From Azospirillum sp. (GTDB lineage: Bacteria; Pseudomonadota; Alphaproteobacteria; Azospirillales; Azospirillaceae): DNA of 64,000 nt. The stretch spans positions 1 through 64,000 of the forward strand of contig JAIXPD010000052.1 in the NCBI GenBank assembly GCA_027486405.1. Direction: 5' to 3'. Numbering within the stretch: position 1 is the stretch's first letter; each line of letters opens with the position of its first letter. The notes below the pieces were generated by a model. That model had not been told where the DNA came from. It worked only from the letters and a program-made list of their open reading frames with translations, and did not search any database. Position numbers and translations under genes: made by a program. This document shows, piece after piece, positions 1 through 9,165 of the stretch.

Positions 1-756
1 GACGTCGCCCGCGCCTACGCCATCACCCGCGACGTCTTCGGCCTCAACAGCCTCTGGGACGCCATCGACCGTCTCGACAACACCGTCCCTGCCGCAACCC
101 AGACCGCGTTGGTGATGGAAATCCAGGCCTTGGTCGAGCGGTCGGTCGGCTGGTTCCTCGCCAATGGCGGCCATCCGCTGGACGTCACGGCGGCCATCGC
201 GGCCTATCGCCCGGCGGTGGACGCGCTGACCGCCGATCTCGACCAGGTGCTGGACGGCGAGGAGCAGGCCCGCTTGGCGGCCCGCGCCGCCATTCACACC
301 GCGCACGGGGTGCCGGAGGCGCTGGCCCGCCGCATCGCCGCGTTGCCGGTGCTGGCCGCCGCCCCGGATCTGGCCCGAATCGCCAACCGCACCGGCCAGC
401 CGGTGACGGCGGTCGCCGCCGTCTATGTCGGGCTGGGCCGCCGCTTCGCGCTCGATTGGTTGCGTGACGCGGCGCTGGCCACCCGCGCGGACAGCCATTG
501 GCAAAAACAGGCGGTCGCCGCCATCGTCGATGACCTGTTCGCCCATCAGATGGAACTGACGGTGCGGGTCCTGACCACCGACGGAGCCGAATCGGACAGC
601 GCCGAGGCCCGCATCGGCCAATGGACCGCCGCCCGCCGCGCGGCGATGGAGCGGGTCGAGCCGCTGATCGCCGAGTTGCGCGGTCAACCAGCCGTCGATC
701 TGCCGATGCTGACAGTGGCCAGCCGCCAACTGCGCGGCCTGACCGCTGAGCGTTGA
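1..756 (+). CDS. NAD-specific glutamate dehydrogenase, C-terminal end (partial)
   Basis: Frame 1 is open from the first base to TGA at 754-756, giving the last 251 residues of a protein that starts before the window. The segment (VARAYAITRDVFGL, then LWDAIDRLDN and SVGWFLANGG) matches my memory of the C-terminal helical region of the very large (about 180 kDa) bacterial NAD-glutamate dehydrogenases, which deaminate glutamate to 2-oxoglutarate. The catalytic domain is not visible. A perfect hairpin follows the stop by 24 bases, so the gene probably ends its transcript there. An in-frame ATG at 115 is internal, since homology extends upstream of it. Confidence 0.85.
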   Translation, partial: DVARAYAITRDVFGLNSLWDAIDRLDNTVPAATQTALVMEIQALVERSVGWFLANGGHPLDVTAAIAAYRPAVDALTADLDQVLDGEEQARLAARAAIHTAHGVPEALARRIAALPVLAAAPDLARIANRTGQPVTAVAAVYVGLGRRFALDWLRDAALATRADSHWQKQAVAAIVDDLFAHQMELTVRVLTTDGAESDSAEARIGQWTAARRAAMERVEPLIAELRGQPAVDLPMLTVASRQLRGLTAER

Positions 757-779
757 TCGGGCTGAAAAAACACTCTCAC

Positions 780-813
780 GGAGTCACCCCCGACTTTGGT
801 CGGGGGTGACTCC
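780..813 (+). terminator. Perfect 15-bp hairpin after glutamate dehydrogenase
   Basis: Arms 780-794 and 799-813 are exact reverse complements around a TTTG loop. The downstream tract (AATCATTT) is only weakly T-rich, so intrinsic termination is likely but not certain. It separates the dehydrogenase from the MFS gene. Confidence 0.7.
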
Positions 814-922
814 AATCATTTGCGCGCCATACATTTTAGACCGAAAACCTAGCGGCTCACTGGGTCATAACCACAACAAAGACCCGGTGATTTCCAGCCA
901 CATCTGGGGAGGTTCTGGAGAC

Positions 923-2635
923 ATGGCCTACGCGGCACAAACGGACGACCACACCCGGCCAATGACCGGCGAAGAGAAGAAGGTGATCTTCGCTTCGTCG
1001 CTCGGCACCGTGTTCGAATGGTACGATTTCTACCTGTACGGCTCGCTCAGCGCGGTGATCGCCAAGCAGTTCTTTTCCGGCGTCAACCCGACCGCCGCCT
1101 TCATTTTCGCCCTGATGGCCTTTGCCGCCGGTTTCGCGGTGCGCCCGTTCGGCGCGCTGCTGTTCGGCCGCCTGGGCGACATGATCGGGCGCAAATACAC
1201 CTTCCTCGTCACCATCCTCATCATGGGCCTGTCGACCTTCATCGTCGGCATCCTGCCCAACTACGCCACCATCGGCATCGCCGCCCCGATCATCCTGATC
1301 GGCCTGCGGCTGCTGCAAGGCCTGGCGCTGGGCGGCGAGTATGGCGGTGCGGCGACCTATGTGGCCGAACACGCCCCGCACGGGCGGCGCGGCAACTACA
1401 CCTCCTGGATTCAAACCACGGCGACCTTGGGCCTGTTCCTGTCGCTGCTGGTGATCCTGGGCTGCCGCGTGTCGATGGCGCCGGAGGATTTCGACGCCTG
1501 GGGCTGGCGCATCCCCTTCCTGATCTCCATCGTTCTGCTGGGCATTTCCGTCTGGATCCGCCTGATGCTGAACGAATCGCCCGCCTTCAAGCGGATGAAG
1601 GAGGAGGGCAAGCATTCCAAGGCCCCGTTGACCGAGTCCTTCGGCCGCTGGCCGAACCTGAAGGTCGTCTTGCTGGCCCTGTTCGGGCTGGTCGCCGGTC
1701 AGGCGGTGGTCTGGTACACGGGCCAGTTCTACGCCCTGTTCTTCCTGACCCAGACGCTGAAGGTGGACGCCCAGGCGGCCAACCTGATGATCGCCGCGTC
1801 CTTGCTGATCGGCACCCCCTTCTTCGTCATCTTCGGCACGCTGGCCGACCGCATCGGCCGCAAGCCGATCATCATGGCCGGTCTGGCGCTGGCCTGCCTG
1901 ACCTATTTTCCGCTCTTCAAGTCGATCACCCACTACGCCAACCCGGCGCTTGAGGAGGCCATCGCGACCTCTCCGGTGGTCGTCGTCGCCGATCCAGGCG
2001 AATGCTCCTTCCAGTTCAACCCGGTCGGCACCTCGCAATTCACCAGCTCCTGCGACATCGCCAAGAGCGCGCTGGTCCGCCGGGGCATTCCCTACAGCAA
2101 CGAGGCCGCTGCGCCCGGCACGGTGGCGTCGATCAAGGTCGGGGCGACCGTCATCCCGTCCTACTCGGCAGCCCCCACCGCCACGACGGTGTCGTTGAGC
2201 CACGGCCCGGCCACGCCCGCCGCCCCCGCCGACGCGAAGGCCGCCGGTGCGGCGTTCGACAAGGGTCTGGGCGACGCGTTGAAGGCCGCCAACTACCCGG
2301 CCAAGGCCGACCCGGCCCGCATCGACACCACCATGGTGGTGGCGCTGCTGACGATCCTGGTCATCTATGTGACCATGGTCTATGGCCCCATCGCCGCGAT
2401 GCTGGTGGAGCTGTTCCCGACCCGCATCCGCTACACCTCCATGTCGCTGCCCTACCACATCGGCAACGGCTGGTTCGGCGGCTTCCTGCCGACGACCTCC
2501 TTCGCCATCGTGGCGGCCACCGGCGACATCTATTCCGGTCTCTGGTACCCCATCGTGATCGCGGCGGCGACCTTCGTCATCGGCATGCTGTTCGTTCGCG
2601 AAACCAAGGACGTGGACATTTACCAACACGATTGA
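923..2635 (+). CDS. MFS transporter, metabolite:H+ symporter (MHS) type
   Basis: 570 residues. The N-terminus (SSLGTVFEWYDFYLYG) and the loop motif GRLGDMIGRKYTF are signatures of the MHS family, inner-membrane proton symporters for organic acids and osmolytes. The second GRIGRKP-type loop is also present. Between the two halves of the C-terminal bundle lies a soluble insert of about 130 residues (roughly 336-468) with two cysteines and an Ala/Pro-rich stretch, probably periplasmic. The start at 923 was chosen because GGGAGG lies about 11 bases upstream; an earlier ATG at 806 sits inside the hairpin. The substrate is unknown. The next gene is a transporter-like sensor kinase that may control it. 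Confidence 0.85.
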   Translation: MAYAAQTDDHTRPMTGEEKKVIFASSLGTVFEWYDFYLYGSLSAVIAKQFFSGVNPTAAFIFALMAFAAGFAVRPFGALLFGRLGDMIGRKYTFLVTILIMGLSTFIVGILPNYATIGIAAPIILIGLRLLQGLALGGEYGGAATYVAEHAPHGRRGNYTSWIQTTATLGLFLSLLVILGCRVSMAPEDFDAWGWRIPFLISIVLLGISVWIRLMLNESPAFKRMKEEGKHSKAPLTESFGRWPNLKVVLLALFGLVAGQAVVWYTGQFYALFFLTQTLKVDAQAANLMIAASLLIGTPFFVIFGTLADRIGRKPIIMAGLALACLTYFPLFKSITHYANPALEEAIATSPVVVVADPGECSFQFNPVGTSQFTSSCDIAKSALVRRGIPYSNEAAAPGTVASIKVGATVIPSYSAAPTATTVSLSHGPATPAAPADAKAAGAAFDKGLGDALKAANYPAKADPARIDTTMVVALLTILVIYVTMVYGPIAAMLVELFPTRIRYTSMSLPYHIGNGWFGGFLPTTSFAIVAATGDIYSGLWYPIVIAAATFVIGMLFVRETKDVDIYQHD

Positions 2636-2691
2636 TCGCACAAAGCGATTGATCGCGGACAACGCGCAGGATTCATCGCGGTGGCAGCAGG

Positions 2692-2727
2692 CCGGGCGGG
2701 GGGCGATCCCCCGCCCGGTTCTGTTTT
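2692..2727 (+). terminator. Intrinsic terminator after the MFS gene
   Basis: Arms 2692-2702 and 2708-2718 form a perfect 11-bp GC stem with a 5-base loop, followed by TTCTGTTTT. It lies in the 190-base gap before the sensor kinase gene. Confidence 0.8.
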
Positions 2728-2825
2728 CACCCTCTGCGCAACATTCGAACCGCTTTCAGCCCCCGCTGTGCTACTCTGCAACCCTTGGGGAGAAAACGAC
2801 CAATCAGGGACGCACAGAACGCCCG

Positions 2826-5800
2826 ATGGAAAGCTGGTTCATTGCGGTGGCCTCGCTGGGCTACCTGCTGTCGTTGTTCGCCATCGCCTGGTACGGCGAC
2901 CGCACGGCGGGCGGAACGGGGGAACGGCGCACGCCGCTGCTCTACGCGCTGAGTTTCGGCGTCTATTGCACGTCCTGGACCTTTTACGGCGCGGTCGGGC
3001 GGGCGGCGACCGGCGGCTTTTACTTCCTGCCGATCTACATCGGCCCCATCCTGATGATCGGGCTGGGCTGGCCGATCCTGGCCCGCATCGTCCGTGTGGC
3101 GAAATCGGAAAACGTCGTGTCGATTTCCGATTTCCTGTCGGCCCGCTACGGCAAAAGCCGGGGGTTGGCCGCGCTCGTCACCCTCACGGCGGTGATCGGC
3201 TTGTTGCCCTACATCGCCCTGCAATTGAAGGCCATCAGCGTCAGTTTCGAGATTCTGGCCGGGGACACGCTGGGGTCGGAGGTCAGCCAGCTTCCCGGCG
3301 GGACCAGCCTGCTCGCCGCGCTGCTGATGGCGGCCTTCGCCATCCTGTTCGGCGTGCGCAACATCTCCGCCAACGAGCATCACCGTGGCCTGATGATGGC
3401 GATCGCGGCGGAATCGGTGGTGAAGCTGGCCGCCGCCATCGGCGTGGGGGCGGCCATCGCCTTCGCCGCCTTCGGCAACCCATCGGCCTTTGTCGAGGCG
3501 GCGGCCAACCATCCCGGCTTTCTGGAGTTGATGAGCGTCGGCAGCATCGGCGCGGATTGGTGGGTGGCCTGTTTGCTGTCGGGGCTGGCCATCCTCTGCC
3601 TGCCGCGTCAGTTCCATGTGGCGGTGGTGGAAAACACCCACTCCGGCGACGTGCGGTCCACCGCCCGGCTGTTTCCCGCCTATCTGGTGGCCATCAACCT
3701 GTTCGTGCTGCCGGTGGCGCTGGCCGGGTTGATGCTGTTCCCCGATGGGCGGATCAACGCCGACACCTTCATGGTGTCGATCCCGCTGCGGCAAGGCTGG
3801 CCGTGGCTGGCGCTGATCGCCTTCATCGGCGGGCTGTCGGCGGCGACCAGCATGATTCTGGTGGAGATGGTGGCGCTGTCCACCATGATCTGCAACGACA
3901 TCGCCGTGCCGCTGCTGATGGCGCTGCGCCCGAACGACCCCCGTCTGCGCGACGATCCCGCCGCCGTTCTGCTGGCGGTGCGGCGGTCGGCGGTGATCGT
4001 GCTGGTGCTGCTGTCCTACGGCTGTTACCGGCTGATCGGGTCGGCCTTTCCGCTGGCGACCATCGGCATGATGAGCTTCACGGCGGTGGCGCAGTTCGCC
4101 CCGGCGCTGCTGGGCGGGCTGGTGTGGAGCCGGGCCAGCCGGGGCGGGGCCTTTGCCGGGATTTGCGCCGGGTTCATCGGCTGGGCCTACACCATGCTGT
4201 TGCCCTCCTTCGCCGACGCCGGTTGGCTGGCGGCGAGCGCGCTGCGCGAGGGGCCGTTCGGCCTCACCGGCCTCAGCCCGGTGGCGTTGGCCGGGATCGG
4301 CAACATCGACCCGCTGACCAACGCCGCGCTGTGGAGCCTTGGCCCCAACCTGTTCCTGTTCGTGGTGATTTCGCTGCTGACCCGCCCCTCCACCCTGGAG
4401 CGCCAGCAGGCCGCCCGCTTCATGAGCCTGCGCCGCGCCGCCGACGGGGAAAGCCATGGACCGCGCGGGGCGACGCTGGCCGATCTGCACGATCTGGCGG
4501 TGCGTTACGTCGGGGCCGCGCGGGCGGACACCGCCTTCCGCCGCTTCACCGGCGTGCGCGACGGCGATCTGAACACCGCCCTGCTGGCGCGCAGCGACGG
4601 CGAAGCGATCCAGATGACCGAACGGCTGTTGGCCGGGGCGGTCGGGTCGGCGTCGGCCCGCGTGGTGGTGGCGGGGTTGCTGTCCGACCGGCGGCTGTCG
4701 CGCACCGACGCGCGGTCGATCATCGACGAGGCGTCGCGCGCCATCCTGAAACAGCATGAGCTGTTGCGCGCCACCATCGAAAACGTGCCGCAGGGCATCG
4801 CCGTGTTCGACGAGGATTGGCGGGTGGCGACCTGGAACAACCAGTTCGTCGTTCTGCTGGAACTGCCCGACGGTTTCGTGCAGGTCGGCACCTCGTTGGA
4901 GGAAATCGTCCGTTTCATCGACCGGCGCGGCGAGTATGGCCACAACGGCGAGATCGAAACGCTGCTGTCGCGCCGGTCGGACCCGCGCCGCCGCAACCGG
5001 CCCGACATGTATGAGCGGGTGCGCCCCGACGGGTCGGTGCTGGAAATCGCCACGAATCCGATGCCGGGCGGCGGCTTCGTCGCCGTCTACACCGACGTGA
5101 CCGACCGCCACCGCGCGGCGGAGGCGTTGCGCGAGGCGAACGAAAGCCTGGAACGCCGCATCGCCGAACGCACCCGCGACCTGTCCGAAGCCAAGGGCGA
5201 GGCCGAACGCGCCAACCGCAGCAAGACGCGCTTCCTCGCCGCCGCCAGCCACGACCTGTTGCAGCCGCTGCACGCCGCCCGCCTGTTCCTGTCGGCCCTG
5301 GGCGAACGCCACCAGGACACCGCCATTCGCCAGATCGACGCCTCCCTGCGGTCGGTGGAACAGATTTTGGGCGATCTGCTCGACGTGTCCAAGATCGACA
5401 GCGGGGTCGTCCGCCCCAATCCGGTGCCGATGCGGGTGGATGAGCTGCTGAAGCCGCTGGGCGAGGAATTCACCGTGTTGGCCAGCCGCCACGGGCTGGG
5501 GCTGCGGGTGGTCGATTGCGGGCTGACGGTGCGCAGCGACCCGACCCTGCTGCGCCGCATCCTGCAAAATTACCTGGCCAACGCCGTCCGCTACACCCGC
5601 ACCGGCCGCATCCTGTTGGGCTGCCGTCGGCGTGGGGATTCGCTGTCCATCGAGGTGTGGGACACCGGCCCCGGCATTCCCGAACACAAGGTCCCGGAAA
5701 TCTTCATGGAGTTCCGCCAGCTCGACAACGCGATGGACGAGCGCGGCAAGGGGTTGGGGCTGGGGTTGGCCATCGTCGAACGGTTGGCGGGCATCCTGAA

Positions 5801-6305
5801 CCACCCGGTGCAGGTGCGCAGCCGCGTGGGGCATGGCAGCGCCTTTTCCGTGCTGGTCCCGTTGACCGACGAACGGGTGGCGGTGCGCCCGGCGACCGTG
5901 CGCCCGCGCGTGCGGGATCTGCGCGGGGTTCTGGTGCTGTGTTTGGAAAACGAACCCGCCATCGCGCGGGCGACCGAGGATTTGCTGACAAGCTGGTCCT
6001 GCCGCGTCGCCACCGCCGCCACGCCGGATCAGGCGTTGGCCGCGCTGGGCGGCCAGACGCCCGACGTGATCCTGACCGACTATCACCTCGACCGCAGCCT
6101 GACGGGGGTGGAGGCGTTGCGCGGCCTGCGCGCCCGCTTGGGGGCGATTCCGGCGGCGGTCGTCACCGCCGACCGCGACATCGCCGTGCGCGAGGACATC
6201 GAGGCGGCGGGCTGCCACCTTCTCTACAAACCTGTGCGTCCCGGCGCGCTGCGCGCCCTGCTCGGCCAGTTGTTGAGTCAGAGCGAACAGCGCAAGGCGG
6301 GGTAA
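2826..6305 (+). CDS. Hybrid histidine kinase with N-terminal sodium:solute symporter domain (CrbS/NahK-like)
   Basis: 1159 residues. Residues about 1-515 form a 12-13 helix SSF transporter-like module (YCTSWTFYGAVG near the start). A PAS domain follows at about 640-760, then a coiled coil, a HisKA box with phospho-acceptor His809 (AASHDLLQPLHAARL), a HATPase domain with GPGIPEHK and GLGLGLAIVERL, and a C-terminal receiver with Asp1085 (LTDYHLD) and the YKP lysine. This order is that of the CrbS sensors, which in other proteobacteria control acetate and related carbon use. The start is placed at ATG 2826; an upstream in-frame extension to 2649 runs through the terminator and is unlikely. No cognate LuxR-type regulator lies next to it. 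Confidence 0.9.
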   Translation: MESWFIAVASLGYLLSLFAIAWYGDRTAGGTGERRTPLLYALSFGVYCTSWTFYGAVGRAATGGFYFLPIYIGPILMIGLGWPILARIVRVAKSENVVSISDFLSARYGKSRGLAALVTLTAVIGLLPYIALQLKAISVSFEILAGDTLGSEVSQLPGGTSLLAALLMAAFAILFGVRNISANEHHRGLMMAIAAESVVKLAAAIGVGAAIAFAAFGNPSAFVEAAANHPGFLELMSVGSIGADWWVACLLSGLAILCLPRQFHVAVVENTHSGDVRSTARLFPAYLVAINLFVLPVALAGLMLFPDGRINADTFMVSIPLRQGWPWLALIAFIGGLSAATSMILVEMVALSTMICNDIAVPLLMALRPNDPRLRDDPAAVLLAVRRSAVIVLVLLSYGCYRLIGSAFPLATIGMMSFTAVAQFAPALLGGLVWSRASRGGAFAGICAGFIGWAYTMLLPSFADAGWLAASALREGPFGLTGLSPVALAGIGNIDPLTNAALWSLGPNLFLFVVISLLTRPSTLERQQAARFMSLRRAADGESHGPRGATLADLHDLAVRYVGAARADTAFRRFTGVRDGDLNTALLARSDGEAIQMTERLLAGAVGSASARVVVAGLLSDRRLSRTDARSIIDEASRAILKQHELLRATIENVPQGIAVFDEDWRVATWNNQFVVLLELPDGFVQVGTSLEEIVRFIDRRGEYGHNGEIETLLSRRSDPRRRNRPDMYERVRPDGSVLEIATNPMPGGGFVAVYTDVTDRHRAAEALREANESLERRIAERTRDLSEAKGEAERANRSKTRFLAAASHDLLQPLHAARLFLSALGERHQDTAIRQIDASLRSVEQILGDLLDVSKIDSGVVRPNPVPMRVDELLKPLGEEFTVLASRHGLGLRVVDCGLTVRSDPTLLRRILQNYLANAVRYTRTGRILLGCRRRGDSLSIEVWDTGPGIPEHKVPEIFMEFRQLDNAMDERGKGLGLGLAIVERLAGILNHPVQVRSRVGHGSAFSVLVPLTDERVAVRPATVRPRVRDLRGVLVLCLENEPAIARATEDLLTSWSCRVATAATPDQALAALGGQTPDVILTDYHLDRSLTGVEALRGLRARLGAIPAAVVTADRDIAVREDIEAAGCHLLYKPVRPGALRALLGQLLSQSEQRKAG

Positions 6306-6327
6306 CGGCGGCGTCACAGCCCACAAT

Positions 6328-6369
6328 GTGCAGCAAACGGCGTGCAGCAAACGGCGTGCAGCCAGCGGC
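6328..6369. repeat. Three tandem 14-bp units
   Basis: The unit GTGCAGCAAACGGC occurs at 6328-6341 and 6342-6355 exactly, and at 6356-6369 with two changes. It lies between two convergent genes and has no coding role that I can see. Confidence 0.8.
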
Positions 6370-6376
6370 GTGCGGC

Positions 6377-6395
6377 CCGCCCTCCGCGAGGGCGG
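6377..6395. terminator. Hairpin between convergent genes
   Basis: An 8-bp stem (6377-6384 with 6388-6395) has a 3-base loop and sits between the kinase stop and the stop of the minus-strand 87-residue gene. There is no T tract, so the terminator role is tentative. Confidence 0.4.
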
Positions 6396-6396
6396 C

Positions 6397-6660
6397 TTAC
6401 ACCGGGGGGCTGTGGGCCATGACGAAATCGCGCAGCACGACGACCAGCTCCTCGGCGTGGCGGTCATGGCCATGGACACGGGCGTCGGCGATGTCGTCGG
6501 CGATGATTTCGGCGATCCGCCTTGGCCCATCGGCGCAATGCGCCAAACAACAGGCCATCTCCGCCGCCACGATCTCCGGCACATGCTCGTGCTCGGCGAT
6601 CGCGTCCACCTCGGCTTCGGTCAGGTCGCACAACCCGATGCAATCATCAATGGTCAGCAT
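6397..6660 (-). CDS. Small hypothetical acidic protein
   Basis: 87 residues, rich in Asp, Glu, Ala and His, with no signal peptide or membrane segment. It begins MLTIDDCIGLCDLTEAEVDAI and has several Cys and His (CIGLC, EHEH, CCLAHC, HGHDRH). I do not recognise the family. The start is supported by a strong GGGAGGAA ribosome site 8 bases upstream. It lies 111 bases downstream of the universal stress protein gene on the same strand, beyond a hairpin, so it may be partly co-transcribed with it. The Cys/His content could mean metal binding, but no standard motif is seen. Confidence 0.7.
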   Translation of the reverse strand: MLTIDDCIGLCDLTEAEVDAIAEHEHVPEIVAAEMACCLAHCADGPRRIAEIIADDIADARVHGHDRHAEELVVVLRDFVMAHSPPV

Positions 6661-6728
6661 GGCGCGTTCCTCCCAGAACGGGCCGGGACCTCGCGCGGCG
6701 TCGGTGGGTGCCAGAGACCGAACGGAGT

Positions 6729-6762
6729 GGCGCTCCCGCCAGAAAAAAGCGGTGGGAGCGCC
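6729..6762 (-). terminator. Hairpin after the universal stress protein gene
   Basis: 12-base arms at 6729-6740 and 6751-6762 pair with one G-T wobble around a loop that is A-rich on the plus strand. It starts 10 bases after the stop at 6772. There is no T run after the stem, so it may only attenuate read-through into the 87-residue gene. Confidence 0.5.
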
Positions 6763-6771
6763 GCGCGCCGG

Positions 6772-7638
6772 TCAGTGGGCCATCAGCACCGGAATCCCGG
6801 CGTGATTGAGCACAAAACGAGTGACACCGCCCAGGATCAGTTCCCGCATTCGGCTGTGACCGTACCCGCCCATCACCAACAGGTCGGCGTTCAGCGCCAC
6901 GGCTTGGTTCAGCACCGCCTCTCCGACGGGTTTTGATCCGGGTTGAATCAGTGTCACCGCAGGTTCCACCCCCTGCCAAGTCAGATATTCGGCAATGCGA
7001 CGCCCCGCCGCAGCCTCCGTCGCCGAGGTTTCGGCGGTCAGCACCGTCACCCGGTCGGCCGAGCGCAGGAAGGGCAACGCGGCGGCCACCGCGCGCGCGG
7101 ATTCGATCCGCCCGTTCCAGGCCACGGCGACGTGACGGCCCACCACGTCCGGCAACACCTCCGGCGCGATCAACAGCGGGCGACCGGTCCCCAGCAGCGC
7201 CGTTTCCAAGGTGGCGTAGCCCTGGATGTCGCGATCGGGGGAGGTGCGGGCGAAGACGATCAGGTCGGCCAGACGGCCTTCCAACGGAACCACATCCTCC
7301 ACCCGGCCCACCACGTCGCGCCACGCGGCGGACGGGGCTTCGGTGCCGCCGGGGCTGTCGCGCCGCTCCACCCCCGCCGCGCGGACGGTGTCCTCGAACA
7401 GGCGATGGGCGGCGGCGCGGCGAACGTTCGATTCGCCCTCGGCGGCCCGCATGATCTCGTCCACCATCGCGCCCGACATGCCTTCGCCCAGCATCGGCAC
7501 CGCGTCGCGCGGGTCGAGGGTGACGAACAGGCCGACGACGTGCGCGTCGAAATCGCGGGCGACCGACAGGGCGGCGTTCAACGCCACAGCGTCGCTGTCG
7601 CCGCCACCAAGCGGAACCAGGATGGTTTTGTAGGTCAT
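6772..7638 (-). CDS. Universal stress protein, tandem UspA domains
   Basis: 288 residues, about twice one Usp domain. The N-terminal half starts MTYKTILVPLGGGDSD. The C-terminal half carries the nucleotide-binding pattern MGGYGHSRMRELILGGVTR and ends IPVLMAH, so it probably binds ATP. These are cytoplasmic proteins raised under starvation or stress. The start at 7638 has GGGAGGAG 6 bases upstream. The upstream same-strand gene is a P-loop kinase; both kinds of gene are commonly found together in proteobacterial stress regions. Confidence 0.9.
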   Translation of the reverse strand: MTYKTILVPLGGGDSDAVALNAALSVARDFDAHVVGLFVTLDPRDAVPMLGEGMSGAMVDEIMRAAEGESNVRRAAAHRLFEDTVRAAGVERRDSPGGTEAPSAAWRDVVGRVEDVVPLEGRLADLIVFARTSPDRDIQGYATLETALLGTGRPLLIAPEVLPDVVGRHVAVAWNGRIESARAVAAALPFLRSADRVTVLTAETSATEAAAGRRIAEYLTWQGVEPAVTLIQPGSKPVGEAVLNQAVALNADLLVMGGYGHSRMRELILGGVTRFVLNHAGIPVLMAH

Positions 7639-7786
7639 GGTGACTCCTCCCGAGCCGGATCGAGCGGCCCTCTCGGCCAGGAACGGCCAGACGGCGTCCC
7701 CGACGTTGTTCGGTGGCTCTTCGGTGGCGCAGTCCGGACGAACGGTGCAACCGCACGTCCATCCGCGCGCCGCCCCTTGGTTGAAA

Positions 7787-8356
7787 TTACAGCAACCTTT
7801 TGAGCGCGTCGGCAAGCATATCCGACGCAACCCTGCCCGCGTCCAGACGCGCCCATGCCATGGGGCCGAGATCGTAGCGTTCCTGCGCTTTTGCCACCTC
7901 CGCCGTCGCGTCGGAGGCGTCGTTGCGACGATTGGCCACACGCGCAACACGACAATCAAGCGGCGCGTCCAGCCAAATCCCATCGAAGCGCCGCCCCAGC
8001 GCGGCGGCGGCCGACTCGAACGCCGACCGCTCCGACGGCCGCGCGCAGACCGCATCCACCACCACCGCCCGGTTGGCCGCCAGCGCCTCGCGCGCCTGGG
8101 CCAGCAGGCCATCGAACACACGGGCGGTCACGGCGGGGGCATAGGCGTCCGGCGGCAACCGGTCGGTGTCGGCGACCCCGAACAGCCTTTTGCGCACCAC
8201 GTCGCTGCGCAGCAGGCACGCGCTCAGGGACGGGGCGAGCGCGGCGGCCAGCACCGACTTGCCGCTGCCCGACAAACCACCGATCACAACCAGCCGGGAC
8301 GGTGACAGCACGGGTGACGCGTCGGCCAACGGCGGGGGTGTGGGAATGCTGGTCAT
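7787..8356 (-). CDS. AAA-family P-loop kinase-like ATPase
   Basis: 189 residues. The Walker A motif GGLSGSGKS is near residues 27-35, followed by LRSDVVRKRLFG, VVVDAVCARPSER and a Cys-Arg-Val-Ala motif. This is the layout of small-molecule kinases, and resembles the C-terminal half of the fused aminoglycoside-phosphotransferase/AAA proteins. The N-terminal phosphotransferase half is absent here, so it is a stand-alone version. ATG 8356 is preferred over upstream in-frame starts, which would run into the divergent gene at 8509. It probably forms a unit with the Usp gene 148 bases downstream. The substrate is unknown. Confidence 0.75.
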   Translation of the reverse strand: MTSIPTPPPLADASPVLSPSRLVVIGGLSGSGKSVLAAALAPSLSACLLRSDVVRKRLFGVADTDRLPPDAYAPAVTARVFDGLLAQAREALAANRAVVVDAVCARPSERSAFESAAAALGRRFDGIWLDAPLDCRVARVANRRNDASDATAEVAKAQERYDLGPMAWARLDAGRVASDMLADALKRLL

Positions 8357-8508
8357 GCCCCCAGCATAGCAGCGCAACGACGCCCAGCGCGACACGGAGG
8401 CCGCCCCCAACTGGACACCCCAGCCGTTTGCCGCTTGAATTATCAGCCGAGACACCGACATTCTGGTTGCACAACCGCTTTGCACCGCCTTGCCGGAAGG
8501 GGGCATCC

Positions 8509-9165
8509 ATGCGCCGTCCGACCGACCGATCCGCGACCCGGCCCCCCAACCGCCGCGCGCGTGTTCTGCGCGCCCTGCCTCTGGTGGTCCTGATCCTTGC
8601 GGGCGCGGTGTCCACCGGCCATGCGGCCCCCAGCGGACGGGACACCGCCGACGGTTCGGCCAGCCGGGCGGTGCAATGGACCTTGGGCGATCTGGCCTAT
8701 GGCCTGCCCGCCCTGGATTCACGCTCCAGCGGTTTCCGCATCACCGACAGCCGCCTGTCCGATCTCAACAGCAAGATGCGCGTCGGCGGCTTTCTGCTGC
8801 CGGGAGCGGAGTCCTTTGCCACGGTCCGCCCCTGGATCGGGGCCGGGGGCGGCAGCGCCGGGCGCACGAACGCCGGGCCGACGGTGGCGGGCGGCATCCT
8901 GGTGGATGTGCCGCTGGGATCCTTTGTCTTCACCCCCAGTTTCGGGGCCAGCCTTGGCCCGGCCAACCGGTCGCACAGCCTGCGCGACACGGGTGTCGCA
9001 ACGGAATTCCGCTCGCAATTGGAACTGGGCTACGTGTTCGACAACAAGTCGCGTTTCACGGTGGGGTACAGCCGAATCGCCACCGATGGGAACGGCACCG
9101 ATTCGGCCATGGCGGCCAACTCTGTGTTTGGATTTTATTACCGTTTGCCTTTCGGTGGGCCGTGA
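8509..9165 (+). CDS. Outer-membrane beta-barrel protein resembling PagL-type acyloxyacyl hydrolase, active site lost
   Basis: 218 residues. An arginine-rich N-region and a hydrophobic stretch ending TGHAAP form a signal peptide. The C-terminal half alternates like beta-strands (RSQLELGYVF, RFTVGYSRI, SVFGFYYRLPFG) and ends in an aromatic/Pro motif, as in lipid A 3-O-deacylases. Where PagL has its His-x-Ser-Asn catalytic motif, this protein reads Arg-Ile-Ala-Thr, so deacylase activity is doubtful. The start ATG 8509 has GGAAGGGGG about 8 bases upstream. Alternative: a generic outer-membrane barrel unrelated to PagL. Confidence 0.55.
   Translation: MRRPTDRSATRPPNRRARVLRALPLVVLILAGAVSTGHAAPSGRDTADGSASRAVQWTLGDLAYGLPALDSRSSGFRITDSRLSDLNSKMRVGGFLLPGAESFATVRPWIGAGGGSAGRTNAGPTVAGGILVDVPLGSFVFTPSFGASLGPANRSHSLRDTGVATEFRSQLELGYVFDNKSRFTVGYSRIATDGNGTDSAMAANSVFGFYYRLPFGGP

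Noticed and set aside
806..922. Earlier ATG for the MFS transporter
   Set aside because: It lies inside the hairpin after the dehydrogenase gene, adds residues unlike the family and has no ribosome site.
857..2662. Long minus-strand frame opposite the MFS gene
   Set aside because: Low-complexity Arg/Gly/Gln/His shadow caused by high GC; no domain. The same holds for other long antisense frames, e.g. 2727-6584, 20737-22656 and 46955-50221.
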